Assembly: GCA_023140635.1 (NCBI GenBank)
Contig: JAGLLG010000003.1
Span: 1 to 19,611, forward strand
Source of the DNA: Candidatus Pacearchaeota archaeon
Lineage (GTDB): Archaea > Nanobdellota > Nanobdellia > Pacearchaeales > GW2011-AR1
Direction of reading: 5' to 3'
DNA: 19,611 nt
Shown here: one piece after another, positions 7,509-14,323 of the stretch
How the letters are laid out: the number at the start of each line of letters is the position of its first letter
Numbering within the stretch: position 1 is the first letter of the stretch
The notes under the pieces: generated by a model
What the model was told of the DNA's origin: nothing
The model's input: the letters and a program-made list of their open reading frames with translations, nothing else
Databases searched by the model: none
Program-made: the position numbers and the translations under genes

Positions 7509-7928
7509 TTAAATTAATTGATCCCAGAATAATCCTAATACCGCTGCACCTACAAGGATTGCTATCAAAATTATGATTAAAAGTATTACTAGGGCTTTTG
7601 GCATTTCTTTTTTCTTAGTTGAAGAGATCTTGGATGCCTTTGGTAATTGTTTTATTTTAGGTGTCGTTGTCTTAATAGGAGGTGTAGACTTTGTTTCAGC
7701 CGGTGTGACTGATTGTTGTTTCGTAGAATAGAGTAACTTTCTCATTTCTTGTGCTGCGTTATCTACTGCTGACGGTTTATACCCTGCATTAATGAAGCTT
7801 TGTTTAGCTTTCGCGAAGGATTCTCCTCTCTCAAAGGCATTTTTTAATCCTCCTACTAATTCCAAATCCTTACTAGAATCTACAGGTTCTACAATTTTAA
7901 CACGCCCCCGTCCTGCATTAGATGGCAT
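7509..7928 (-). CDS. Tail-anchored membrane protein, unknown function
   Basis: 139 aa in three parts. Residues about 18-65 form a small helical domain with GLKNAFERGESFAKAKQSF and INAGYKPSAVDNAAQEM, a pattern resembling a UBA-like or short helical-hairpin domain. Residues 70-108 are a Pro/Thr/Lys-rich linker. Residues about 111-133 are a single hydrophobic segment followed by WDQLI, giving a C-terminal anchor with the N-terminal domain facing the cytoplasm. I do not recognise a named family. The ATG at 7928 lies 40 nt inside the 3' end of the RNase J gene in another frame, and the stop is 1 nt from the methyltransferase start. Translation is therefore probably coupled in all three genes, which may place RNA decay or release-factor modification factors near the membrane; that is inference. 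Confidence 0.75.
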   Translation of the reverse strand: MPSNAGRGRVKIVEPVDSSKDLELVGGLKNAFERGESFAKAKQSFINAGYKPSAVDNAAQEMRKLLYSTKQQSVTPAETKSTPPIKTTTPKIKQLPKASKISSTKKKEMPKALVILLIIILIAILVGAAVLGLFWDQLI

Positions 7929-9220
7929 TGTTTTCCAGGTTTGTAACCAAGCTCTTTTGCAAGATCTGCCATAGGTCTTGTTTTATCTAGACCTCCGTGG
8001 GAAGGGATTATATGTTGGGGATGAATAATATTTAGAATATCTCTAAGGTCTTCTCTCCCTCCATGGCCTGAAACATGCGCATCTCTAAAAATCCTAGGCT
8101 TACTCTTCTTCAAACGAGCTTCCATTTTCGCGAACTGTTCTTGATTAACTTTTGTAGGGATAACGCTTGATGAAAAGATTAGATTATCATCACGGTTTAA
8201 TTTGAATGGGAGTTGATGACGTGAAAGTCTTTCCAAAATTGAGCCAGGTTCACCTTGATGACCCGTACAAACGATCATATAATCTTTTCTTCTTCGCTCG
8301 ACTTTATGTAATGTTTTTTCTACTTGTCTTCGATACTTTGAAATCTTGATATCATTTAGGAAAGGTGCAGCACCTACATTTTTTGCGGCAGTTGAGTATT
8401 TATCTAAGCTTCTTCCAAGAAAAACTACTTCTCGATTTAGTTTTTTTCCAAATTCGACAATTGATTTTAGCCGCGCTATATGTGATGAAAAAGTTGTTAC
8501 AATCATTCCAGCATTTCGATTTTGAATTGTTAACAAAACTTCTTGGAGTAATGCTCTAGCGATTTTTTCCGACGGAGTTTTTTTCTCTGAACCAGAATAT
8601 AGTGAATCTACTATAAATGCGAGGACTCCCTCTTTTGCGATTTCTCTCAATCTTTTATAATTAGGTTTCAATCCTAAAACTGGAGTATCATCCATTTTGA
8701 AATCATTCGCGTAAAGAACTACTCCTTTTGGTGTTTGGATTGCAATCATTAGACATTGTATTGTTGAATGAGTTATGTTGATAAAATCAATTTTGTATTT
8801 TTGGTTTTTGCCTTGAACATGGAATGTTGTGTTTGGTTTGATTGGAAATATTTTGTTTCGAAGAACTATATCATTGTCAGCTAGGAGAGAATTGAGAACT
8901 TGTATGGTAAATGGAGTCCCGTAGATTGGGGCCTTGTATTTATCTGATAAAAATGGTATTGCCCCTACATGGTCTAAATGTGCGTGGCTTATGAATTGTG
9001 CCCGAACTTTATGCCTAATTTTATTGATTACAGAATCTTCTGGAACTGCTTTGATTGATTTTAACCTCTTCTCTGTCATAACTTTGTCTCGTTCTTCCAT
9101 CGAAACAATTGCGGGCAGAAAAAATCCCTCGTCGAAGATGAATGCGTCTTCTTCTAGTTCGACTACAACCATATTTTTACCGACTTCTGAGAATCCTCCA
9201 ACTGTGTATATTTTCACCAT
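7889..9220 (-). CDS. rnj: Archaeal RNase J, beta-CASP metallo-beta-lactamase ribonuclease
   Basis: 443 aa, full length for archaeal RNase J, a 5'-3' exoribonuclease of mRNA decay. It opens with the MBL strand MVKIYTVGGFSEVGKN. The metal-binding HAHLDH is at residues 79-84, H151 in NITHST, and D173 in ANDFK. The beta-CASP part contains VTTFSSHIAR (241-250), TGHQGE (319-324), HVSGHGG (382-388) and SHGG (407-410). There is no KH domain, which separates it from the archaeal CPSF-like proteins. The ATG at 9220 is chosen because it begins the MBL fold. A 20-codon ORF in the same frame lies just upstream and ends at TAA 9229-9227, so a longer form is blocked by that stop. First gene of a three-gene operon; the 3' end overlaps the next gene by 40 nt. 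Confidence 0.93.
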   Translation of the reverse strand: MVKIYTVGGFSEVGKNMVVVELEEDAFIFDEGFFLPAIVSMEERDKVMTEKRLKSIKAVPEDSVINKIRHKVRAQFISHAHLDHVGAIPFLSDKYKAPIYGTPFTIQVLNSLLADNDIVLRNKIFPIKPNTTFHVQGKNQKYKIDFINITHSTIQCLMIAIQTPKGVVLYANDFKMDDTPVLGLKPNYKRLREIAKEGVLAFIVDSLYSGSEKKTPSEKIARALLQEVLLTIQNRNAGMIVTTFSSHIARLKSIVEFGKKLNREVVFLGRSLDKYSTAAKNVGAAPFLNDIKISKYRRQVEKTLHKVERRRKDYMIVCTGHQGEPGSILERLSRHQLPFKLNRDDNLIFSSSVIPTKVNQEQFAKMEARLKKSKPRIFRDAHVSGHGGREDLRDILNIIHPQHIIPSHGGLDKTRPMADLAKELGYKPGKQCHLMQDGGVLKL

Positions 9221-9320
9221 TTTATTTTATTTGTCTTGTGGCAAAGCCACGCGGGAAATTCGCAACGAGCACTGTGCGAATTTTACCATCTTATTCTGTT
9301 AAGGAATACTCATTTTTAAA
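9221..9320 (-). promoter_or_regulatory. RNase J leader: promoter, 20-codon ORF and two hairpins
   Basis: TTTAAAAA (minus, 9320-9313) is centred about 27 nt before an ATG at 9289. That ATG opens a 20-codon ORF beginning MVKFAQCS and ending at TAA 9229-9227, six nt before the RNase J ATG and in the same frame. Inside it lie two strong hairpins: arms AAATTCGCA/TGCGAATTT at 9256-9283 and GTGGC/GCCAC at 9238-9250 with a 3-nt loop. Its first 17 nt equal the first 17 nt of mre11. Confidence 0.5.
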
Positions 9321-9330
9321 TCATCGCAAT

Positions 9331-9339
9331 CTTTTTAAT
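9331..9339 (+). promoter_or_regulatory. TATA-like box of the 9361 gene
   Basis: CTTTTTAAT is centred about 26 nt before ATG 9361, implying a leaderless transcript for the Cys-rich protein and the protease behind it. Confidence 0.4.
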
Positions 9340-9360
9340 CCGCGTGGAATTGAATATTTT

Positions 9361-9657
9361 ATGGATAAAAAAGGGTTTGTCGGATTGATTGTTGTCTTGG
9401 GAGTTTTGTTGGTTGTTGGATTTTTTTGGTTTATTGGTGAGAAAGGATTTAATGAAGAAAATGTTGAGTGTGTAAAAGTTCGAACTACTTGTTGCCCGTG
9501 TAATATGGGGGGTAAAGAGAAATGTGTTTTAGCAAGTGAAGTGAAGGAATATGAAGTGAATTTGTCTGAATGTCCTGAGGATCTTGTTTGTCTTGCAGTT
9601 TATAGTTGTGAAATTGAATCTTGCGGATATATTGATGGGAAGTGTGTTGCTCGATGA
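9361..9657 (+). CDS. Small Cys-rich membrane-anchored or secreted protein, 98 aa
   Basis: The N-terminus MDKKGFVGLIVVLGVLLVVGF... is a signal anchor or signal peptide (hydrophobic to about residue 25). The outside part has ten cysteines at 37, 44, 45, 47, 55, 71, 77, 83, 88 and 95, including TTCCPCNMGG. An even number and this spacing suggest a disulfide-knotted extracytoplasmic domain. I know of no named family for it. The ATG at 9361 fits the TATA-like box at 9331-9339; longer readings of the frame upstream run through the RNase J promoter region and are unlikely. The stop overlaps the protease start as ATGA, so this gene and the protease form an operon and may act together at the surface. 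Confidence 0.72.
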   Translation: MDKKGFVGLIVVLGVLLVVGFFWFIGEKGFNEENVECVKVRTTCCPCNMGGKEKCVLASEVKEYEVNLSECPEDLVCLAVYSCEIESCGYIDGKCVAR

Positions 9658-12494
9658 AATTTGGTTTTTGGTTTTTGACAATTTTGATATTACTTTTTGC
9701 GACAGTTAGTTCACAAACTTCATTTGATGAAAAGATAAGTGATAAAGTTTTAGGACAATTGGAAGAAGAGGGGAAAGTTAATGTAATTGTTAAATTAAGA
9801 GATAAGGAACCTGGGAATATTATAATCTCTACTATTAATAATTTTAACGAAGATAAGATAATGCACAAGTTAGAAAAAAAGATAAAAAATAAATTTAGTT
9901 CTTCGAATGCATTTTCTGCTGAACTGACTAGGGAAGAGGTAGAATATCTCTTAAAGGAAAATTCGGTGGAGGAGATCAGTTATAATTATCCCATCAAACT
10001 TTTATTGGATGACGCGGTAGATATAACAAATGCAAGTTCTATCTGGCCGAAGCAAATTAATTCTTTAAATCTTACAGGAATTCACCAAAGTGTTTGTGTT
10101 ATTGATACCGGGGTTGATTATTCTCATCCTGATTTGGGGGGTTGTTCGAATGAGAGTTTTCTTGCAGGTAATTGTTCAAAAGTTATAGGGGGCTATGATT
10201 TTGGAGATGATGATGCTAATCCTATGGACTATGATGGACATGGGACTCATGTTGCAGGGATTGTCGGGGCATCGGGAGGAATTTTTGGGATGGCTCCTAA
10301 TGTGAATATTGTTGCGATGAAGGTTTTCAATGACACTGGGGCGGGAGATAGTGGTATGATAGTCTCGGCTATTGATTGGTGTGTGAATAATGCCTCGATA
10401 TATAATATCTCGGTGATCACTATAAGTTTAGGGTTGAGCGATGGAAATGGAAGCCTTTTGAGAGATAGTTATTGTGACGCTGACTTTGGATTATTAGGAA
10501 ATGCTATTAACGCTGCTGTTGCTAAAAATATTTCTGTTACCGTTGCTAGTGGAAATGATGGAAACACAACACATATCGGAGTTCCTGCATGTATTGAAAA
10601 CGCGACTCCGGTTGCTTCTTCAACTAAATCCGACGGCGTTTCATCTTTTTCAAATAGGAATAATATGACTCAATTATTTGCAACGGGAGGAACTTCGGGA
10701 GGAAGTGGGAGCTGTTCTTCTGGAAGTATGGATCCCGACAGAATCTGTTCAACATATAAAGACGGGGCATACATCTCATTTTCAGGAACGTCAATGGCGG
10801 CACCGATTGTTGCTGGAGCGATAGCAATTCTTAATCAATATTTAAATTTGACAAATCAATTAATGACTCCTCAAGAAATAGAGACAACACTTAATCAAAC
10901 TGGTGTATTAATAGATGATAATTCTGGGAGCGGATTAAATTATTCAAGGATTGATATCTATTCTGCTATTTTATCTTTAGACGTCGACGCTCCAAACGTC
11001 ACACTTGTTTCACCCATAGATAATAGTGTAAGTCTTACGGTTAATCAAACTTTTACTTGCAACGCAACTGACTGGCAATTGTCCAATTTAACATTATATG
11101 TTTGGAATTCAACAGGATTATATTATAATGAAACTAAAAACTTGGCCGGAACTGCAGATGAAAGTTCATTTAATTTAACAAATATGGGCGAGGATGTTTA
11201 TTCTTGGAATTGTTTGGGTGTCGATGTCGAAGGTAACTCAGCGTATGCTTTGGCAAACTATAGTTTAACAATTGGAGGAATTTCTGTGAGTTTGGTCTCT
11301 CCTTCTGATGAAACGTATACCAATATTAATAATACTAATTTTAGTTGTAGGGTTATCTCTGAAGCAGATAGTGAATTAAGTAACGTGACTTTTTATTTGT
11401 GGAATTCTAGTGGAGACTTGACTTATAATTTAACAGAAAATATTTCTGGATTTGATAATACAACTATTTTTAATTGGACATTTTTAGAGGGGGGAAATTA
11501 TTCTTGGAATTGTTTAGGTGTGAATAATAAGTCTAACGAGTCCTGGGGTGTGACTAATTTTAGTGTGGTTTATGATGTAACAATTCCAAATTTGACATTA
11601 ATAGGTTTGCCCTCGAGTGCGACATCGAGTTCTATCTCAAGGACATTTAGTTTTAATGTTTCTGATGAAAATATTGATAGTTGTAGTCTGATTATTGGAG
11701 GGGTAGTTAGTTTGACTAATTCTTCCATGAATGTTTCTGTGACACAATCATTTAGCCAAACATTTACTCCTGGAACTTATGTTTGGGAAATTAATTGTAG
11801 TGACTTGGCGGGAAATGTGAATTCTTCCGAAGAGAATAGTTTTACCATAACTGCACCAGTAGTTGTTCAAACTTCTGGAGGTGGAGGTGGTGGAGGGGGT
11901 GTTATGTCAACTATACCTAATGTTTATGAGGTTAGCGTTGCTGAAATCTCGGCAGGATATACGAAGAGTTTAAAGAGCAATGAAAAAATAAATTTTAGTG
12001 TTTTTGATTTTGAAGGGGGGAGGCATTTGCTGACGATTAATGAGATTGGTGTCGATTATGTTAATCTTATTGTCGAGAGCGATCCGATAAATTTGACATT
12101 AGGTGTCGGACAGTCTGCTAAGTTGAATTTAACGTCGAGTATTTATTACGATTTATTTATTCAGGTTAATCAGATAGTTGCTGGTGAGGCAGAGTTGACG
12201 ATCCAGTTGATTAATGAGGTAATTGAGGAGAAGGTTATTGAAGTTGTAACAGAAACGGAAATTAAGAAGATTGAGGTTAGTGAAACTGAAAATTATTTTT
12301 GGGTGATTGGATTTTTGGTTGTTGTTTTGATTTTAATTCTTGGTGTTGTTCTTAGACTAAATAGGAAGAAATTAAAAACTAAAAAGACTTCAAAAAAGAA
12401 GAGGAAGAAACATGGTAACCGTAAGGGTCATAAGAATCCTTTTCAAATAAAATTAAAATTAGAAAATGGTAAAAGGAAAAAAGCTAAATCTTAA
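9654..12494 (+). CDS. Membrane-anchored subtilisin-like (S8) surface protease
   Basis: 946 aa from ATG 9654, which overlaps the previous stop as ATGA; an in-frame GTG at 9642 is less likely. Domains: signal peptide (about 1-20); an inhibitor-I9-like propeptide (about 25-115); an S8 catalytic domain with Asp151 in DTGVDYSHPDLGG, His196 in DGHGTHVAG, the oxyanion Asn301 in SGNDG and Ser380 in GTSMAAP; three Ig-like beta repeats (about 447-540, 541-640, 641-735), two of which contain YSWNCLGV; an eight-Gly linker (742-749); a further beta region; a membrane helix at 881-900; and a very basic tail of about 46 residues. Many N-x-S/T sequons suggest N-glycosylation outside the cell. The tail runs through a sequence duplicated ahead of psmA and overlaps the first 9 codons of rnp2. 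Confidence 0.92.
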   Translation: MKFGFWFLTILILLFATVSSQTSFDEKISDKVLGQLEEEGKVNVIVKLRDKEPGNIIISTINNFNEDKIMHKLEKKIKNKFSSSNAFSAELTREEVEYLLKENSVEEISYNYPIKLLLDDAVDITNASSIWPKQINSLNLTGIHQSVCVIDTGVDYSHPDLGGCSNESFLAGNCSKVIGGYDFGDDDANPMDYDGHGTHVAGIVGASGGIFGMAPNVNIVAMKVFNDTGAGDSGMIVSAIDWCVNNASIYNISVITISLGLSDGNGSLLRDSYCDADFGLLGNAINAAVAKNISVTVASGNDGNTTHIGVPACIENATPVASSTKSDGVSSFSNRNNMTQLFATGGTSGGSGSCSSGSMDPDRICSTYKDGAYISFSGTSMAAPIVAGAIAILNQYLNLTNQLMTPQEIETTLNQTGVLIDDNSGSGLNYSRIDIYSAILSLDVDAPNVTLVSPIDNSVSLTVNQTFTCNATDWQLSNLTLYVWNSTGLYYNETKNLAGTADESSFNLTNMGEDVYSWNCLGVDVEGNSAYALANYSLTIGGISVSLVSPSDETYTNINNTNFSCRVISEADSELSNVTFYLWNSSGDLTYNLTENISGFDNTTIFNWTFLEGGNYSWNCLGVNNKSNESWGVTNFSVVYDVTIPNLTLIGLPSSATSSSISRTFSFNVSDENIDSCSLIIGGVVSLTNSSMNVSVTQSFSQTFTPGTYVWEINCSDLAGNVNSSEENSFTITAPVVVQTSGGGGGGGGVMSTIPNVYEVSVAEISAGYTKSLKSNEKINFSVFDFEGGRHLLTINEIGVDYVNLIVESDPINLTLGVGQSAKLNLTSSIYYDLFIQVNQIVAGEAELTIQLINEVIEEKVIEVVTETEIKKIEVSETENYFWVIGFLVVVLILILGVVLRLNRKKLKTKKTSKKKRKKHGNRKGHKNPFQIKLKLENGKRKKAKS
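12412..12432 (+). repeat. Direct repeat copy 1, ahead of rnp2
   Basis: This 21-bp sequence, starting ATGGTAACC, recurs exactly at 12804-12824. Similarity resumes as TTCAAATAAA (12442-12451 and 12867-12876) and ATTAGAAAATGG (12458-12469 and 12883-12894), ending on the start codons of rnp2 and psmA. Copy 1 also encodes part of the protease tail. Confidence 0.85.
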
Positions 12495-12756
12495 ACCGTC
12501 GGCAAGAGATAAGAGAAGGTACTTTTTGGTTAGGGCGACGAATGAAAAAGTTGAAGCTGCTATTTTGGAATACGTCGGGGTTCTGGGGTTTGCGGAGGCG
12601 GCTTATATGAAGGTTCGGACAGAGGATTTTCCAGGTAAGTTGGTCGGGAGTTGTTTGGTGAAATCGTTGGAGCGTGTTCGGGCGGCATTAGCTCTGGCAG
12701 GGATTAGAATTGAGAAGGTTTCTGGAACGCTTAAGGGATTGAGAGGAAAGGCTTAA
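12466..12756 (+). CDS. rnp2: RNase P protein component 2 (Rnp2/Pop5)
   Basis: 96 aa, matching the compact Pop5 fold that binds RNase P RNA together with Rpp30 for 5' maturation of tRNA. The KPSARDKRRYFLV segment at about residues 10-22 is the family opening strand. The central EAAILEYVGVLGFAEAAYMKV and C-terminal AGIRIEKVSGTLKGLRGKA match the rest of the domain. In many archaea pop5 lies beside psmA in the exosome-proteasome superoperon, and that order is kept here. The ATG lies within the last 29 nt of the protease gene in another frame; a longer start is unlikely because KLNLKPSARDKRRY is the expected N-terminus. A T7 run at 12788-12794 downstream may end transcription before psmA. Confidence 0.88.
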   Translation: MVKGKKLNLKPSARDKRRYFLVRATNEKVEAAILEYVGVLGFAEAAYMKVRTEDFPGKLVGSCLVKSLERVRAALALAGIRIEKVSGTLKGLRGKA

Positions 12757-12890
12757 AAATAGAGTATAATAGATTTTATTAAGGCAATTTTTTTATTTAT
12801 CAGATGGTAACCGTAAGGGTCATACCCCTTCGGGGCACGAGAACCTCTGGTGAGGCGAGAACCCTCTTCAAATAAACTCGGAATTAGAAA
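12757..12890 (+). promoter_or_regulatory. psmA leader with 23-codon ORF and hairpins
   Basis: TTTTATTA near 12775-12782 is centred about 26 nt before an ATG at 12804 that opens a 23-codon ORF ending at TAA 12873-12875. It is in the same frame as psmA and 15 nt before it. Relative to the copy before rnp2, the ORF is longer by 33 bp, containing hairpins CCCC-TTC-GGGG (12825-12835) and CCTC-TGGT-GAGG (12844-12855) flanked by CGAGAACC direct repeats. A T7 run sits at 12788-12794. Confidence 0.5.
12804..12824 (+). repeat. Direct repeat copy 2, in the psmA leader
   Basis: Exact copy of 12412-12432, about 392 bp away, so the pair flanks rnp2. Here it begins the 23-codon leader ORF. Confidence 0.85.
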
Positions 12891-13589
12891 ATGGAAGATA
12901 TACAACACCAACAAATGGGATATGACCGGGCGGCGACGATGTTCGCACCTGATGGACATATTTTGCAAGTTGAATATGCTGAGAAAACTGTTCGGCTTGG
13001 CTCTGCTTCAATTGGAATTCTTGGAAAAGATTGTGTTGTAATTATTTCTGATAGAAGGCAAAAAGACAGTTTGATTGTTGAAAATTCAGCAAATAAAATT
13101 CATGAGATTGATGAGCACATTATCGCGGTTTCTGCAGGAATTACTTCAGATGCTAGAATCCTTGTTGAGAAGGCAAGAATGGTTGCTCAACAGCATAGAG
13201 TAACTTATGATTCAGCACCTAGCACGGAATCAGTTATCAGAGACATCGCAGATGTTCAACAGCAATTTACACAATATGGTGGAGCTCGACCGTTTGGTAC
13301 TTCAATGATGTTTGGAGGGTATAATGGAGAACCTGTCCTCTATACTGTAGATGTTACGGGGAATTATCTGAGGTATAAGGCTAATGCTATTGGTGAGGAT
13401 GATGAAAAGATTAAGAAACTCTTGAGAGAAAAGTATACTAATGATCTAAGTTCTAAGGATGCTATAAAGTTGGGACTAAGTATCTTTAAGGAAGTCCAGG
13501 GGGATGAGTTTAACGTTGACAAGTTTGATGTTGGGATTGTTAAGGAAGGGAAGATTGAGAAGATTAGTGGGAAGGAATTGGAAATTTAA
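12891..13589 (+). CDS. psmA: Proteasome subunit alpha
   Basis: 232 aa, the usual size for an archaeal alpha subunit, which forms the outer rings and gate of the 20S core particle. The alpha-type N-terminal extension is visible: MGYDRAATMFAPDGHILQVE then YAEKTVRLGS at about residues 9-37, the signature that separates alpha from beta subunits. ISDRRQ, ANKIHEIDEHIIAVSAGITSD and QYGGARPFGTS follow in the conserved order. No N-terminal Thr is exposed, as expected for alpha. The gene is preceded by an unusual leader with a short ORF and hairpins (12757-12890). SBDS follows after 35 bp with its own TATA-like box. Confidence 0.95.
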   Translation: MEDIQHQQMGYDRAATMFAPDGHILQVEYAEKTVRLGSASIGILGKDCVVIISDRRQKDSLIVENSANKIHEIDEHIIAVSAGITSDARILVEKARMVAQQHRVTYDSAPSTESVIRDIADVQQQFTQYGGARPFGTSMMFGGYNGEPVLYTVDVTGNYLRYKANAIGEDDEKIKKLLREKYTNDLSSKDAIKLGLSIFKEVQGDEFNVDKFDVGIVKEGKIEKISGKELEI

Positions 13590-13595
13590 GGAAGA

Positions 13596-13603
13596 TTAAT
13601 AAA
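13596..13603 (+). promoter_or_regulatory. TATA-like box of SBDS
   Basis: TTAATAAA is centred about 26 nt before ATG 13625, just after the psmA stop. It suggests that SBDS has a separate leaderless transcript besides any readthrough. Confidence 0.4.
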
Positions 13604-13624
13604 GTTTGGATTCTTATTTAAGAT

Positions 13625-14296
13625 ATGGTAAATACTGTTGCGCGAATAAAGAAGGATGGGAAGCATTTTGAGGTTCTTGTAGATTTGGATGAGGCTATGA
13701 AAGTTCGAAAAGGTGACGGAAACCTTGGTGTTGCGGTTTTGACTGATGCTATTTTTCATAATTTAAAATCTGGTGAGCATGCTTCGGAGAGCGAGTTAAG
13801 GGATATATTTGGTAGTGAGGATATTATTACTGTTGCTGAGAAGATTATTAAGGAAGGTGAAGTTGTTCGGACGGCTGATTCTATGAAAGCTGAACATGAA
13901 CAGAAGTATAAACAGGTTGTTGATTTTTTATCTAGAAATGCGGTTTCTGCAGAGGGGCGACCTTATACACCTGATAGGATTATGAAAGCGTTGGAGGAAG
14001 CACATGTTAATGTTAAGAATAAACCTATTGAATCACAGGTCAATGAAATTATGGACCAATTGTCTAAGGTATTGCCTATAAAAATTGAGATGAAAAAGGT
14101 TCGGTTGACGATTCCGGCAATTCATACTGGGAAAGCATATGGACTTGTGAAAGAGTTTATGGTCGAGGAGAAATGGGAGAACAATGGTGACTTGCAAGTT
14201 ATTGTTGAGATGCCTACGGCATTAATTTTTGATTTCTATGATAAGATTAACGGAGCTACGCATGGTAGTGTTTTAAGTGAGGAATTGAAATCCTAG
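13625..14296 (+). CDS. sbds: SBDS ribosome-maturation protein
   Basis: 223 aa, full length for the archaeal Shwachman-Bodian-Diamond protein, which helps release the anti-association factor aIF6 from the large ribosomal subunit together with EF-2-like GTPases. The N-terminal FYSH domain is seen from VARIKKDGKHFEVLVD, followed by AVLTDAIFHNLKSGEHAS. The central helical domain includes LSRNAVSAEGRPYTPDRIM. The C-terminal ferredoxin-like domain contains the KVLPIKIEMKKVRLTIP strand. psmA-SBDS is the conserved archaeal gene order. In many archaea the exosome genes rrp4, rrp41 and rrp42 come next, but here SBDS is the last gene, followed by a bidirectional T-tract and convergent genes. Confidence 0.94.
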   Translation: MVNTVARIKKDGKHFEVLVDLDEAMKVRKGDGNLGVAVLTDAIFHNLKSGEHASESELRDIFGSEDIITVAEKIIKEGEVVRTADSMKAEHEQKYKQVVDFLSRNAVSAEGRPYTPDRIMKALEEAHVNVKNKPIESQVNEIMDQLSKVLPIKIEMKKVRLTIPAIHTGKAYGLVKEFMVEEKWENNGDLQVIVEMPTALIFDFYDKINGATHGSVLSEELKS

Positions 14297-14303
14297 ATTA
14301 GAG

Positions 14304-14316
14304 TTTTTTAAAAAAA
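14304..14316. terminator. Bidirectional T-tract terminator
   Basis: T6 (14304-14309) is followed at once by A7 (14310-14316), just after the SBDS stop and the stop of the convergent pilin gene. Each strand therefore ends in a U-run, the main archaeal termination signal, serving both transcripts. Confidence 0.6.
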
Positions 14317-14323
14317 TATCTAC

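Noticed and set aside
9142..9360. Upstream extension of the Cys-rich gene frame
   Set aside because: It runs through the RNase J start and leader on the other strand; ATG 9361 has a promoter at the right distance and gives a proper signal anchor.
9642..9653. GTG start of the protease four codons earlier
   Set aside because: ATG 9654 overlaps the previous stop as ATGA and leaves a normal signal peptide; the GTG adds only MCCS.
9485..9868. Minus-strand ORF opposite the Cys-rich and protease genes
   Set aside because: Low-complexity shadow of two genes with clear signal peptides and domains.
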